This document shows, piece by piece, positions 45,651 to 56,467 of a stretch of 64,000 bases of DNA (within the stretch, counting starts at the first letter, position 1; each line of letters begins with the position of its first letter). The notes under the pieces are model-generated. The model ran no database searches, was not told the origin of the DNA, and saw only the letters and a program-made list of their open reading frames with translations. Location of the stretch: assembly GCA_036872755.1 (NCBI GenBank), contig JAVHNS010000012.1, forward strand, positions 496,001 to 560,000. The letters run 5' to 3'. A program made the translations under genes and the position numbers. The stretch is from Orbilia blumenaviensis. Its lineage: Eukaryota > Ascomycota > Orbiliomycetes > Orbiliales > Orbiliaceae.

Positions 45651-45884
45651 ATGTGCTACTTCACTCAGATCAATAACAAGTTCTGCGGCTGCACTTACTT
45701 CCTTTTCACATCCGGCTGCACCCCAAACCGAAACCAATACAACTGGCGCGACTGCGGGCGCAAGAAGTTGGTCCAAGCTATCGAGGAGGACTTCGTTAAG
45801 TGCCCCAAGTGTCTTAAGAAACTTGGAATTGAACAAGACTTGAGCGCTATGGAGTGGATGAAGCCAGGATGCTCTATTATGTGA
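45651..45884 (+). CDS. Small cysteine-rich protein, unidentified
   Basis: A single exon encodes 77 aa with 8 Cys. Three are grouped in FCGCTYFLFTSGC (positions 12, 14 and 23), and CPKC lies at 51-54 near a Lys-rich segment. There is no signal peptide, so it is probably intracellular and may bind a metal through the CxC and CxxC pairs. The start has a strong context (aaaatg) and an AT-rich leader with a TATATAAA at about 45610. The size and spacing resemble small Cys-rich proteins widely annotated as hypothetical in fungi. I cannot give a function. Confidence 0.6.
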   Translation: MCYFTQINNKFCGCTYFLFTSGCTPNRNQYNWRDCGRKKLVQAIEEDFVKCPKCLKKLGIEQDLSAMEWMKPGCSIM

Positions 45885-46682
45885 AGCACGTCCAATATTA
45901 TATCTACGATCTCCTTTTTTTTCTTTCTTTCTTTCGTTATTACACACTCCTTTTTGTCGTTCTAAACATTCCGTCAAATTGTTACCGACGATTACGATCC
46001 TTACTCTGCATCTGCTTTTAAGCTCGACACGATAATTACTCCACATTCCTTTATGATACCAACCTGCATCAGCATCATCATCGGCGTTTATTCGGATTTA
46101 TATTGTCATCACCACACTCCTTTAGACTATTAGCATTTTGCATATACACTGGCGTTTCTCGGATATATATATTTTGTCGTTCTGGAACCTGTCTGTTGGA
46201 CTTTTTTTCATATACATGGCGTTTGGGTATTAGAGTTCTTTCCATCCTGGTTATCACTTGGCGGGTTATCAATTGGTTTCTATTACCGACTATTTACTTC
46301 ATAATATTTATAATCTTAATACTCCCCTTGTTGTATTTATTTCATCTTTATATATCCCTTTATATCCACTAATATTTCTTGCATAATTCGGTGACTTTGG
46401 CTGTAAATATCCCATAATAGATTATTCTTCTGTTTATGTTACCGCAGTCGTCTGGCATGGTATACGTATTTCCTCTTGCCTCTGGTTCTTCTGGAATTCT
46501 TCCCTCCCGTCGGTACATTACAACTTTCATAAAGGCTCCCTTCCCTCCAAGTCGAGTTCTCTTGCAATTGATTCTCTATCCTTTGGCTCCCGCTGTTCTG
46601 AGTCCTTGAACCTTATGTTCAGAGTATACATCAAGATTGAATAGTGCAGTACTACGAAACCTACAAATTACTTTCAATCAAA
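45885..46682. other. Intergenic, no gene seen
   Basis: About 800 T-rich nt between the small Cys-rich gene and the secreted Cys-rich gene. The plus-strand hydrophobic frame at 46103-46372 is a by-product of the T-rich composition. Confidence 0.5.
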
Positions 46683-48218
46683 ATGGCACCCCGTAAGGCC
46701 ATTATTCTTCTCTCCCTACTTTCGGCCAGTGCTACTCGGGCCCACTGGATCCCATTCGACCCGGAACTGTTTTCAGACCCGATATCTGATGCACGTTTTC
46801 AGGGGCTGGGTGACACACAAAAAGACTCGCAAGATGGCCTTCACCATACCCACAGAACTTCAACACCTGTGACTCAATCAGTGGCTCAATCAGTGGCTCC
46901 CTACGTTAGCAGTCTACAAAGCTCGCAACCTGTCTATGGGTCCATGTTTCCTAGAACTATTTCCGATTACGAGGAACTGGCTTCGGGGCTGAATGACGAT
47001 TATCGCTACAATGTATCGAGTAACCGTACCCGTGGATGTCCCTCTGGGAATTCGGACTGTGGTCACCTTGGTAGGCCGGTATGTATTTTACTTGAATATG
47101 ACCATCAAGGAATTCTACTCATGGGTCGTTTGTAGGATATCTGTTGTCCTGAGATACTTTTTATATCACCGGACAAAATTTCGATTCAAAGCTCTTGTTT
47201 CAAGATGGAGGGTTCCGAAGAAAAAGTCGTCTGCTGCTCAGATCCAATCATGTGCGAGCGGGTCGCGCACCACCCCTCGGAGTATCCATCGGCTCAACTC
47301 AAATGTAGAAAAGGATTTAATCTATGTCCATCCGAACTTAGGGGTGGCTGTTGCCCTGATGGATACGACTGCGGTATTGATGCGTGCTATGAACACCGCG
47401 CAAATGATAAACACGCACAATCATCGCAGGATTCTGTCGATAGTGAAAGTTACTATATGGCGAAGGGCCAGACTTTTTCAAGAAACTATCCTCCTTTAGC
47501 GAAGAAAACACAAACTGCAAGTCTGGAGGTATCGGCTGGACTCAATGGTGTGACAGTTTCGAGGTGCCCTGGTGGGTTTGTTTATTCACCTGTAGTAAGT
47601 GAAATGATTTCTATTATATATAAACCATTTTACGGAAAATGGTGGACTGATTTTGCGGGTTTATAGGAAAGTGTTTGCTATGATGGGAGTGGTATCCCGA
47701 CTGGGGAGCTAATACGTACTGACGAAATTCCAAGGACCGAAACCGCTAGCCATAGTGATTCCGCCTATCCTACGGGGGTTCCTCGACATAGTGTTCTCAA
47801 ATCTGCCGTCAGTGTCTTCAAAACCGGTGAAACTGAGGAATGCGTCGGATTTCAGTGTCCCAATCCATTGGCAGGGCTCGTCGGTGGGCTCGGAGAGGCT
47901 ATTCAGAACATTGCTGGGGGTTCCGCGGCGGTCCTTACTTTGACCCAAGCGATAGCTACGAATATCCCTGGTGCATCCGGTGTCCTTGAAAAAATCGGTG
48001 TGAACAATAACACACTCAACATTATTAATTCGGTTGGGACCGTACTTGGGGGTGCACTCAAGTCCGACGGCGTATCATATGTCAGGAGCGGACCGACTTC
48101 CTGGCCCCGTATATTCTCAGCTGGTTACTTTAAGCATCTAGCAGTGTCACTTGTCATTCATGGTGTGGTCGGATTGGGTCTGAACCCGGGCCTGGCCTTG
48201 GTGAACCGCAGAATGTAG
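46683..48218 (+). CDS. Secreted or surface cysteine-rich protein
   Basis: Three exons (46683-47078, 47136-47594, 47667-48218) joined in phase 0 give 468 aa. Residues 1-20 (MAPRKAIILLSLLSASATRA) form a clear signal peptide. A Ser/Thr/Gln-rich spacer leads to two Cys-rich blocks: CPSGNSDCGHLGRPDICCP and KCRKGFNLCPSELRGGCC with CPDGYDCGIDAC. The pattern of CC pairs and CPxGxxC is like knottin or granulin-type surface proteins of fungi. A later part (from about 390) is hydrophobic and Gly/Ala-rich, ending in a moderately hydrophobic tail (LVIHGVVGLGLNPGLALV), so membrane or GPI attachment is possible. Function unknown. Confidence 0.7.
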
Positions 48219-49381
48219 AAGTATAGGGCTTCCATATGTGGTTACTTTAATTGCCCCGTTTATGTCTTTTGCTTTTGTTTTTGAGGGGTCCGAATTAGGC
48301 TATATATGGATAAGTGTATGGTGTTTTCCTTCCACTTGGGTTTGATTCAATTATGGAATTTGAATCATACGGTGGGAGTCTAAGGTACTAATCCAGGGAT
48401 TAGGAATGTCCTTTGATCCTGTCGACTCTGGTTTAACGGTTTCTCTTGAACGTTTTTCTTCTTTGGGTACTTTTCTTTTGGGCTCTCTTTCCCTGGACGG
48501 GAAATATTCCATTTTGGTCCTTTTCCTTTTGTACTACTAATGATGACTGTACTGGAGTTATACAGCAGGCTCCTCCCCTGAATTCACGGGATACGTGGAT
48601 ACGAATGGCATGGTTGTGTTGAAAATGTGGTAGGCTTCCGCATGTGCCCAGATGCAAGGTTTGTATTCTCCACATCATGGCTGTGAGGCTCGATCCAATC
48701 CCAGTGCAGCAAAGCTTAGTTTAACCCTCGAAAATTCAGGAGGGAATCCTTCGGAGGCATGTGGCATCTGCGGGTCCGATAGCTCATGTTTTTTTTTACA
48801 TCAATCCGAAAGAGTTCCCCAACTGGATTCGAATCTTATCAATCGAAATTCCGTGCCTTTCGTCAAGGCGTAATACACGACCCACATTGCATTCGCTTCT
48901 CAGCCGCCTACTAATTAGCTGGAGGATGCCGTTGCCGAGAAGCTAGCGCTGGACCTATCGATTCGTATTTAATGATAGCGAGTTCCTGACGGTCGCTGGT
49001 GCCGTCATCAGTCTTTTTTTTTTTTTTTTTCCTTTTTTTTTTTTTGCCTGGCTGACGAAGCTATAGGATTTCGCTTTGGTATGTCATTCCGAACTGCTCC
49101 AAGCAAGATGCAAGGTTGTCCAGGTCCGCTAATTGATCTGGACTTATCCCCTAACATAATATTTCGATAGCTCCTTTTACGACCCAGAATATGCATCCAA
49201 AGTCTACTTGAAGCTTTTGTTTAAAGGTAGCACAGAATTGGCGGAGATCGAGCTTTTTCTGTAGATTTTCTTTCTTTCTTTTTCTTCTTTTTCTTTTAAT
49301 TTTTCGGATTCGGGTTCCTCTTGCCTCCCCTGGTACTCTTTTACCGTAATTGTCGTCTACGTTGCACAGGCCGCCCATATA
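48219..49381. other. Intergenic, no gene seen
   Basis: About 1.2 kb. A T-rich block at 49014-49045 (17 T, CC, 13 T) and CT-rich sequence at 49260-49310 lie in the promoter of the transporter gene at 49382. No ORF is supported. Confidence 0.5.
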
Positions 49382-51323
49382 ATGGCGTCCTCGTCGAGAC
49401 CGAAGCACCTGACACCCAGCGGGAGTGGGAAGCGGAAAGTGGACTCCAACGACGCTCATGACGACGATGGCTTCACACCTGGACCCGGTATATCACGAAC
49501 ATCCACGTTACCGCTACCCAAAAACCCAGGCCTCCGATCTCGGTCCGTATCACCGGTAAAGAAGAACCTTGGAAAGGGGATATACAAACACGAGGAATAC
49601 AACGAATCCGATGTGTCGCTATTATCCAATGCGAGTTTTTTGCCGGATACCCCATCACCACTGCTACCGCCGGATTTGCAGAAGTTAAGATCTTTTCAGA
49701 GGGGGAATCCGAATGGGGAGTTAGGGGATGATACTGATGACGATGACGACGATGGGATGTCAGAGTTGGGGCCTGATGCTTCTGTTGTGGATAAGGTTGT
49801 GAGAGTGGTGTATAGGAACTCGGGGATATTGCTTATGCTTGCTGCGCAAGTGTTCGCGTCGACCATGAGTGTTATTACGAGGTTGTTGGAGACGGGGTTT
49901 GATACTGAGTTTGTGAGTGTGCCTTGGAATTTTTTGGGGGCCTTTTTGAGTTGTAAGGGGATTTGGCAGAGGTTGCTAATTGGAGGGGGTTTTCTTGGGG
50001 ATAGCATGCGCTGCAGATACTATTTACGCGACAGGTTATTTCGGTGGTATTGTGTAGTGCGTATATGCATTATACGCAGGTGCCGCATTTCCCACTGGGG
50101 CCCAAGGGTGTTCGGTGGCTTTTGGTGGCTAGAGGGGTGGGGGGTTTCTTTGGGGTGAGTTTTATAATGGGGGCTCAATGGATCTGATATTAAGAGATAC
50201 CAATGCTAACATCGAGTTCAACAGGTCTTCGGATTATACGTATGTCATTGTATCCCACGTCTCAAAACTCGGAGCTGGAGCTACGCGATCGAATCCTAAC
50301 CTTTTTTATTATTTCATTAATTTATGTAGTATTCTCTAACCTACCTCGACGTTTCCGACGCCACCGTTATAACCTTCCTTGCACCCTCCGTTGCTGGATT
50401 CGCATGCTACCTAATCCTCAAAGAGCCTTTCACCAAAACCGAAATGCTCGGTGGGCTGGTATCTCTCCTTGGTGTCGTCTTAATCGCAAGACCGACGGCG
50501 CTGTTTAGCGGCGACTCTGGCAGTCCCCAGGAAGGTAGCACTGGTAGTGGGGGTACAGAGCCATCGCCTACACAGGAAGGAATAAGACTAGACGTCGGGG
50601 ACGCAACTCCGGCACAGAGGTTTACCGCCATAATGGTAGCGTTATTGGGCGTCCTGGGTGCTGCGACTGCGTACACAACGATCAGATGGATAGGAAAGCG
50701 AGCGCACCCGCTGATATCAGTAAACTACTTTTCGGCATGGTGTGTGATCGTGTCATTTTTGGGATTGTTAATTATCCCGGGGATCGGGTTTAAGGCACCG
50801 CAGACTTGGTTACAGTGGTTGCTGCTTTTGGGAATTGGGGTCTGTGGGTTTTGTATGCAGTTTTTGCTTACGGCGGCGATTCAGAGGGAGAGGGCGGGGT
50901 TGGTTACGCATATGGTATGTTCTCAGTTCTTACTTTTTTGTTTGGCGGGTTTGTGGCCGGAGAGATGAGGTAAATCTAATGGGTGGTGAATAGGTTTACG
51001 CACAAATGATATTTGCATTGATCTGGGACAAAGCCCTCTGGAACAGACTACCAGCATGGACAAGTTGGCTCGGTAGCTTCTTGATTCTAGGATCAGGCTT
51101 TTGGGTCGCTTTCCAAAAGAATCGGAAAACGAAGATTAACAAGGTTACGAAAAGGGAAGCTCGGGCGAAGAGGCACGTGCATAGTGGAGACGAAGAAAGA
51201 GGGTTGGTCGCGGCTAAGGGAAGTGATGACGAGGATAGTGATGATGGAAGCGAACTTGATGAGGATGAAGCCAGGGTTTTGGACGTTGGGAGTCAGATAC
51301 AGATGAAGAACTTGGCACGGTGA
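49382..51323 (+). CDS. EamA/DMT-family membrane transporter
   Basis: Five exons (49382-49912, 50005-50154, 50225-50239, 50330-50914, 50994-51323) give 536 aa. The first 145 residues are a disordered cytosolic tail with an Asp run (DDTDDDDDDG). Ten membrane helices in two EamA halves follow: NSGILLMLAAQVFASTMSV, then YYSLTYLDVSDATVITFLAP in half one, and AAIQRERAGLVTHMVYAQM in half two. The first-half/second-half motif pattern fits the SLC35G-like drug/metabolite transporter group; substrate is unknown. The C-terminal 70 residues are charged and cytosolic. Exon 3 is a 15-nt micro-exon coding VFGLY, needed to join FFG to YSLTYL in phase. Confidence 0.85.
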
Positions 51324-51826
51324 GAGGCCTTTTCTTCTGGGATACATACATAATTATATATAATTGTTGGGAGAGGTTTATATGAGAGGTTTATATGAGT
51401 GAGGTATGTATAAACTCTGATTGCAATCTGGAAACTGCAATAGTTGTTTTTTAAAACGGGAAAAATAAAACGAGAAATGGATTGCTTCTGTTGGCTTTAG
51501 CGGACCGTTTGAAGTTTAAGTTCTGGTTTTTTTCTCTATTTCCCATTCTTGTACCTCATTTCCCTTTATTTCTTTCACTGTCTCGTATCTTCTTATGGGG
51601 CTATCTTGTTGATCGATCTTGGAAGCAAAGAATAGAATGATGTGTCTCGATTACCATATGGTATTCTATGATGACTGTCCGCACAGTACTATATCTCTAT
51701 TGTTACCCTCGAATGTACCTAGTTTCAGAGGAATGTAGTCTAGAAAAACAAAACGCCGGTAACTCCATAGATGCAGAATCTCCCCGCCGTTGAACGACCT
51801 TAAAAGAACCTCAACCACTTGATCGT
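51324..51826. other. Convergent intergenic region
   Basis: About 500 nt between the DMT transporter and OTU2, which end toward each other. Nothing but 3' flanks is seen; a 13-nt direct repeat (gaggtttatatga) occurs near 51373-51397. Confidence 0.5.
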
Positions 51827-52774
51827 TTACTTCTTTCTTAGAGCATTATAGTGTTCCCCGAGTCCGTATCCCTTTCTGTGGTATGCCAGCCAAACATCAG
51901 CGTTCTCGCCGTCTTCCTCGTTCATGGCCGTAACTCCCACTCCTTGTGCCTGGACGACCTTAACAGTAACCCCATACTGCTTCGCTAGAGCCAATAGTTC
52001 CATCTGTCCACCCCACTCTGCCGTACCCACGACCTTTTTAACATGACCGTCCAATGTCTCTCCCTCCTCTAGGAACGGCACGAAATCGTCTGGATGTAAG
52101 GATATGTACTCCCCAGCTGCTTTCCTAGTAAAGGTATATCCCCTCTGTTTTGTTCCATCCGATGACTGTTCCTCAGACAATGGAATCCCAGCACCTTCTA
52201 GTCCCACCGCGAAAGCAGAGTATAAACAATGCCCATCCGGTGCGATTTGGATTTCTACTAGTCCGTTCTCGTCGAACAGCTGTTTCATACGTTCGGCTTC
52301 TATTGCGCGTAGATTAGGCTGCGATGCGGCTTCTTGCTTGGCTTGTTCGGTGATCTCTTCGATCTGAGCGGCACGACGGGCCAGGCGGGCTTTTGCGCGG
52401 TTGGGCTTTTTGGATGATGATGGTTGTGGTTGCGATATCCTTTCGTGGTTGGTGGGGTCTGTGGGGTCTTCGAGGTTGCTTTCTTGGAGCTTGGAAGACA
52501 GGTCTTCGTCTGTTGGTGGGATTTCTGGTTCGGGATTGTCCCCTAGAGCCGGATCGGAGGGGTCTTCATTATCTTCGGTGGAAGCATCGGGGTTCGACCC
52601 CTTTTCTAATGCTGCGATTTCTGCTGCTTGTTTTTCCTTCAGTTCTCGTTCTAAACGTTCGCAGTCGTCATTAACGCCTCGACGGGTTTTCTTTGTGGCT
52701 GATTTTTTTTTCTGGGTAATAACGGATTGAAGGTCGCGGAGCTGTTTCCGATGGAGGGTAAGAAGGTCCTCCAT
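51827..52774 (-). CDS. OTU2: OTU-domain deubiquitinase (OTUD6 / Otu2 type)
   Basis: A single exon encodes 315 aa. The N-terminal half is a charged coiled coil (MEDLLTLHRKQLRDLQSV, LERELKEKQAAEIAALE) and an acidic spacer, as in OTUD6 and yeast Otu2. The OTU domain occupies the C-terminal half: APDGHCLYSAF has catalytic Asp180 and Cys183, and GLGEHYNALRKK has the catalytic His308. Yeast Otu2 removes ubiquitin from ribosomal protein eS7 on 40S subunits during translation initiation; the same role is inferred here. Length and architecture fit the family, with no breaks. Confidence 0.92.
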   Translation of the reverse strand: MEDLLTLHRKQLRDLQSVITQKKKSATKKTRRGVNDDCERLERELKEKQAAEIAALEKGSNPDASTEDNEDPSDPALGDNPEPEIPPTDEDLSSKLQESNLEDPTDPTNHERISQPQPSSSKKPNRAKARLARRAAQIEEITEQAKQEAASQPNLRAIEAERMKQLFDENGLVEIQIAPDGHCLYSAFAVGLEGAGIPLSEEQSSDGTKQRGYTFTRKAAGEYISLHPDDFVPFLEEGETLDGHVKKVVGTAEWGGQMELLALAKQYGVTVKVVQAQGVGVTAMNEEDGENADVWLAYHRKGYGLGEHYNALRKK

Positions 52775-53166
52775 TGTTTGTTAGGGAGAGAAAGAAAAAG
52801 TAGCTGTGGGCGAAAAAAGTAAAAAGGAAGGGCTGAGATGCAATGCAATGGAGGTATTCGAGTCAGAAAAGCGGAAGCTACTATACCGAACGAAAGCTTA
52901 GAGCTTGTAGGATGGCCGAGTGGTCTAACGCGCCACTGTTGTATTTTTTGACCACAACGCAGAATTTGAATCAACACAACAAATGACAACTGGTAACAAG
53001 GCCTCTTCTATCGGCTCAAAAAAAAAAGTCGATGGAGAGCTAGAAGGAAAAAAACTGGCCGAACCGTCCTTGTTATCATGAAGGCGGCTATCTAGGCACT
53101 GTTCAGTTAAACTGTAGTACAATATGAGGGCCCGGGGGAGCAAAAGGTGTCGGGAGGTGGGCACAA
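52775..53166. other. Intergenic region with a tRNA-like remnant
   Basis: About 390 nt holding the OTU2 promoter and the tRNA-like stretch described separately (52910-52980). No protein-coding signal. Confidence 0.5.
52910..52980 (+). pseudogene. Degenerate tRNA-like sequence (Leu/Ser type)
   Basis: The stretch ggatggccgagtggtctaa matches the 5' acceptor strand and A box of fungal tRNA-Leu/Ser. A weak B-box-like gaatttgaatc follows at about 52962. There is no 3' strand that pairs with ggatggc and no anticodon arm, so a working tRNA is ruled out. Best read as a decayed tRNA gene or fragment. Confidence 0.35.
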
Positions 53167-54464
53167 CTAGCAGCGCTGGAGCGCTCGGAGAGCTTTCTTC
53201 TCCCCCTTTAGCTGCTTACGCAGCCCTTCCTATAGATTAATGTGTGTTAGGGATGATTTGTTACTGGAATTTGTGAGGATTGCATATAATACCTTCTCCT
53301 TTGTCTCGAGCTCCTCCACCGCTTTCGCAGCGGACTTGTCGACCTTCTCCCTAAACTCACTTAGGGCCTCTGGGTCCCCGGTTGGTAGCCCAGCTACCTC
53401 TGATCTCAGTGCCGCCAGCCCCTCCTCCGCCCTGGTGGCCTCGTCGAAGGCGAGCTTGTGCTCAGCCATCAGAGCAGCGTACTGCTCTGCCTGGCGACCA
53501 AGCTTGGCCCTCAACGCCCTCCTCGCCTCCCCAGCCTCCGGAAGGCGCCGCCTCTTCAACCCGTCCAGCTCTTGCTTGATCTGCCGGGTGGCAGCGAGGA
53601 GATCACCCCTGGCTCTAGCGAGCCGGGCTTTCTTGCCCTCGCATGCCCTGGTCTTGGCCCCGATCAGCTCCTCCTTGGCCTTTTTGAGCTCCTCTAGAAA
53701 ACCTTGTTAGAATATATATTTAAGTAATTGGATCTTAGAGGTGACTTACCCCCCACCCGCTTCACCATCTCCCTCCTCTTCATCTCCCCCTTCTCGAACT
53801 TGGCCCGGAGGGCATCGAAAGTCGTTGGCTTCGCCAACAGGTCCGACCCGGAGTCGTACCTGGGCTTAGCCGGCCCAGCAGGTTCCTCCTTCGTTTCCGC
53901 CCCCCGCACCCGAGGGAGAGGCAGCCCACCTCTTTCGAGGCGGCTCCTGAACGAAGACCACCCCAGGTCCTTCTCCCTCTTCTCCCTCAGCTCCCTGGTC
54001 CTCGCCTTCTTCCTTTCGGCCTCACACCGAGCCTTCATGATGATGGCTCGGGTTTTCTCGGTGGCGCCTCGGCACCTCGCATCCTTGTTCATCCGCTCCT
54101 CAACGAGGAGACGGATCGCCTCGTCGCTCTCTGTAGACTTTGGCGGCGAGTTGTCTTCGGCCTCAAGGTCGCTTCTGACCTTGTTCTCTGGTGTTTTGGG
54201 GCTCTTTTCGGTGAGGGTGCCCAGCTCAGGATTCAGCTCCCTGGCCCTCCTCATCCGCTTCTCTGGCTGGAACTGTGATCGTAAGTCACCATCATTTGGT
54301 GATAGCTCCAACTTTCTCTTCAGCTTGGAAACAGGAGTGGCTTTGACCTGGCTTGGCTCTATGACCTTCTTCGTTGCTGCCGATGCTTGTGGCTTGAGAC
54401 CGCCGTACAAGGGCAGGTCTTTGATGTTCTTGGTCTTTCTTGCGTGAAACATTTTCGTCGGCAT
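53167..54464 (-). CDS. Coiled-coil protein, unidentified
   Basis: Three exons (53750-54464, 53293-53693, 53167-53229) joined in phase give 392 aa. The protein is very rich in Lys, Arg, Glu and Ala. The first 240 residues are charged and mostly disordered, with helices near VEERMNKDARCRGATEKTRA and AERKKARTRELREKREKD. Exon 2 forms one long coiled coil (EELKKAKEELIGAKTRA; AEQYAALMAEHKLAFDEA; FREKVDKSAAKAVEELETK). The last exon codes 20 residues and a stop. No domain is recognised. Start: MPTKMFHARK has two nearby ATGs (54464, 54452); the frame opens further upstream only from a CTG. Possibly lineage-specific. Confidence 0.65.
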
Positions 54465-56467
54465 ATGATCCAATAGCACAATGACTGGATGATATGTTGG
54501 ATAGAGAAAGAGGTGATGCCTCGTGCTGGAGGTCGCTGCTGGTAGAATGCTTGGTCGCTGCTGGGACCGAAGAACCGAGAAGAACAGCACAGGTACTCTG
54601 TACCCGGACTTAAGAGGTAATGGTCACTGCCTAAATGTTGATAGAAACGATGTAGACGGTCGTTTCTAGTTTCGCTAGAAGAACGTAAAACTGATTTTGT
54701 TCTTGGCGGTAGTTGGAAAACAACTGGGTGCTGAAAGAGAGAGGGAGAAAGAGCTGGAGATTCGACGTAGGGTGAAAGTGAGATAAGACCTTGGATGGTG
54801 GAGAGAGAGTAGTAACAGGAACGCGTCCAGTGCTTCTACTTTCTTTAAAATAAGATCGAAGGGAGCAGAAAAAAAGATCCCAGAGGAAGAGAAGGGGTAA
54901 ATCTGATAGTGCCCTGGCCTTCGATGTGAGAGGAGATGGAATTCAGGTTTTTCGCTGTCGGTAACTCAACTTTGGCTGGACACAACAGAGAAGTGGAAGA
55001 GACTGTCTTTAAAACTTAACTTCTCGGTGTCAGAAGGATGGGGTAGAGATGACGTGCGTGTCGATGAGAGATGGAAGATGAATCTTCAAGAGCGAGGAAA
55101 GGAAAGAAAGCGGTGTTATTGGGCCTGGGTTCCCTGGATATTTGAGAGAAATAGATGACACCGTTCTGATGAACTGGGGAAGGGGTACCAGAATCTTTGC
55201 GATGAAGTAGAAGCTTTTTCGCGAAGTAGACGGAGTTAGAGAGTACAAACCAAGCAGATGGTTTCTAACCAGGGTAAAGATGGCAGTAGAGCTACCAAGG
55301 AAGCTGCAACTGTCAACTAGGCGGTGGTAGCTGGACGTGGGAGAGAAACAACTGTGGGAAACCCGTGCGAGATGGGCTTCGATTGTTGAGAGACAGAGAA
55401 GTTGACGACGAGAAATAAGGGTAAAGAGGCGACTGGAAGGACAAGAGGTCTCGAGGAGAAAGCGAAGACACGTGAAGATGAGATGGACAAGAGCTGATGT
55501 TCGAAGCGGGTTATTGGGAAGGGGATATAGCTGATCCTAGTGGAAGAAGATCTGGGAACAGTGAGACGATGAAATGGCGATGATGGTAGAGTAGGTGATG
55601 GAAGAAGAAGGGGAAGAAGAGGAAGAAGAGGAAGAGAAAAGAAGGGTTGTAGACGGTTGGCCTTTTATAGGTGTCGCTGCTGGCTGTGGGGATCGAATCG
55701 CTCACAAACACACACAGACGTCTATTTGAACTGCTGCAGAGAAGACCACGGGTATCGTTTGCAACGAGATTAATTTCCGACCTTTAATCTGTAGAGGAAG
55801 ATTAGATCCGGCGTATGCAATCAATCCTGCATGCAGGTATATGCAAGTACCGTAAAGATCTTTGAGAAGAAATCGAAGAATGGTTCTATCGAATGGATTG
55901 AGTATGGCCAACCCACAAAGGTATCCCCACTGTTCTTCTGCGCCGTTACATATACATACTAATGTTACTTTACGAAGACTTTTTAACCATTTGTGTCTCA
56001 TTGACACCATAAACATTGGTATACGTACTTAGGTATATATCTAAGTATTAGTTCTACTCGAGCAGTGTACTCGAGGGCTCAAGGGGTCTAGCATTGGAGG
56101 GCCGTAGGTCGTAGATATTAAATGCTGATCAGATATCAGATACTTGAACCGACTCTAGATCTCTTGCACTAACATACCATTCGAGAGCGCCACAGGAAGT
56201 ATCAGGGTGCACGTGTATTGTAAGTGTGTTCTCGAACAAATTCTGAATTCATCATATCAGTCAAGAATACGGTCATGCTGATACCATCTTCCTCTATACC
56301 TATAGCTATGGAGTATCTCACTGTAGCTACGTAGTCTCAAGCTATATGCACCGACGCAACACAAATTCGCTTTAAATTCCAACACCAGAGTCGATCTGGA
56401 TCTGCCAAGCCGGTTGCGAACCAAAACTGCGTGACTTCCCAAATGAAACTGACATGTCAGGACATGA
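54465..56467. other. Intergenic, with a long purine-rich stretch
   Basis: About 2 kb. From about 54720 to 55650 the plus strand is strongly purine-biased (repeated GAGA, GGAAG and GAAGAAG), so the minus strand is CT-rich, as in a long fungal promoter or leader of the coiled-coil gene. A minus-strand frame at 55702-56016 lacks support. Confidence 0.5.

Noticed and set aside
48805..48835. B-box-like ggattcgaatc
   Set aside because: No A box or paired acceptor; chance match.
55702..56016. 104-codon minus-strand frame
   Set aside because: Some hydrophobic content but no family pattern; upstream region gives no exon support.
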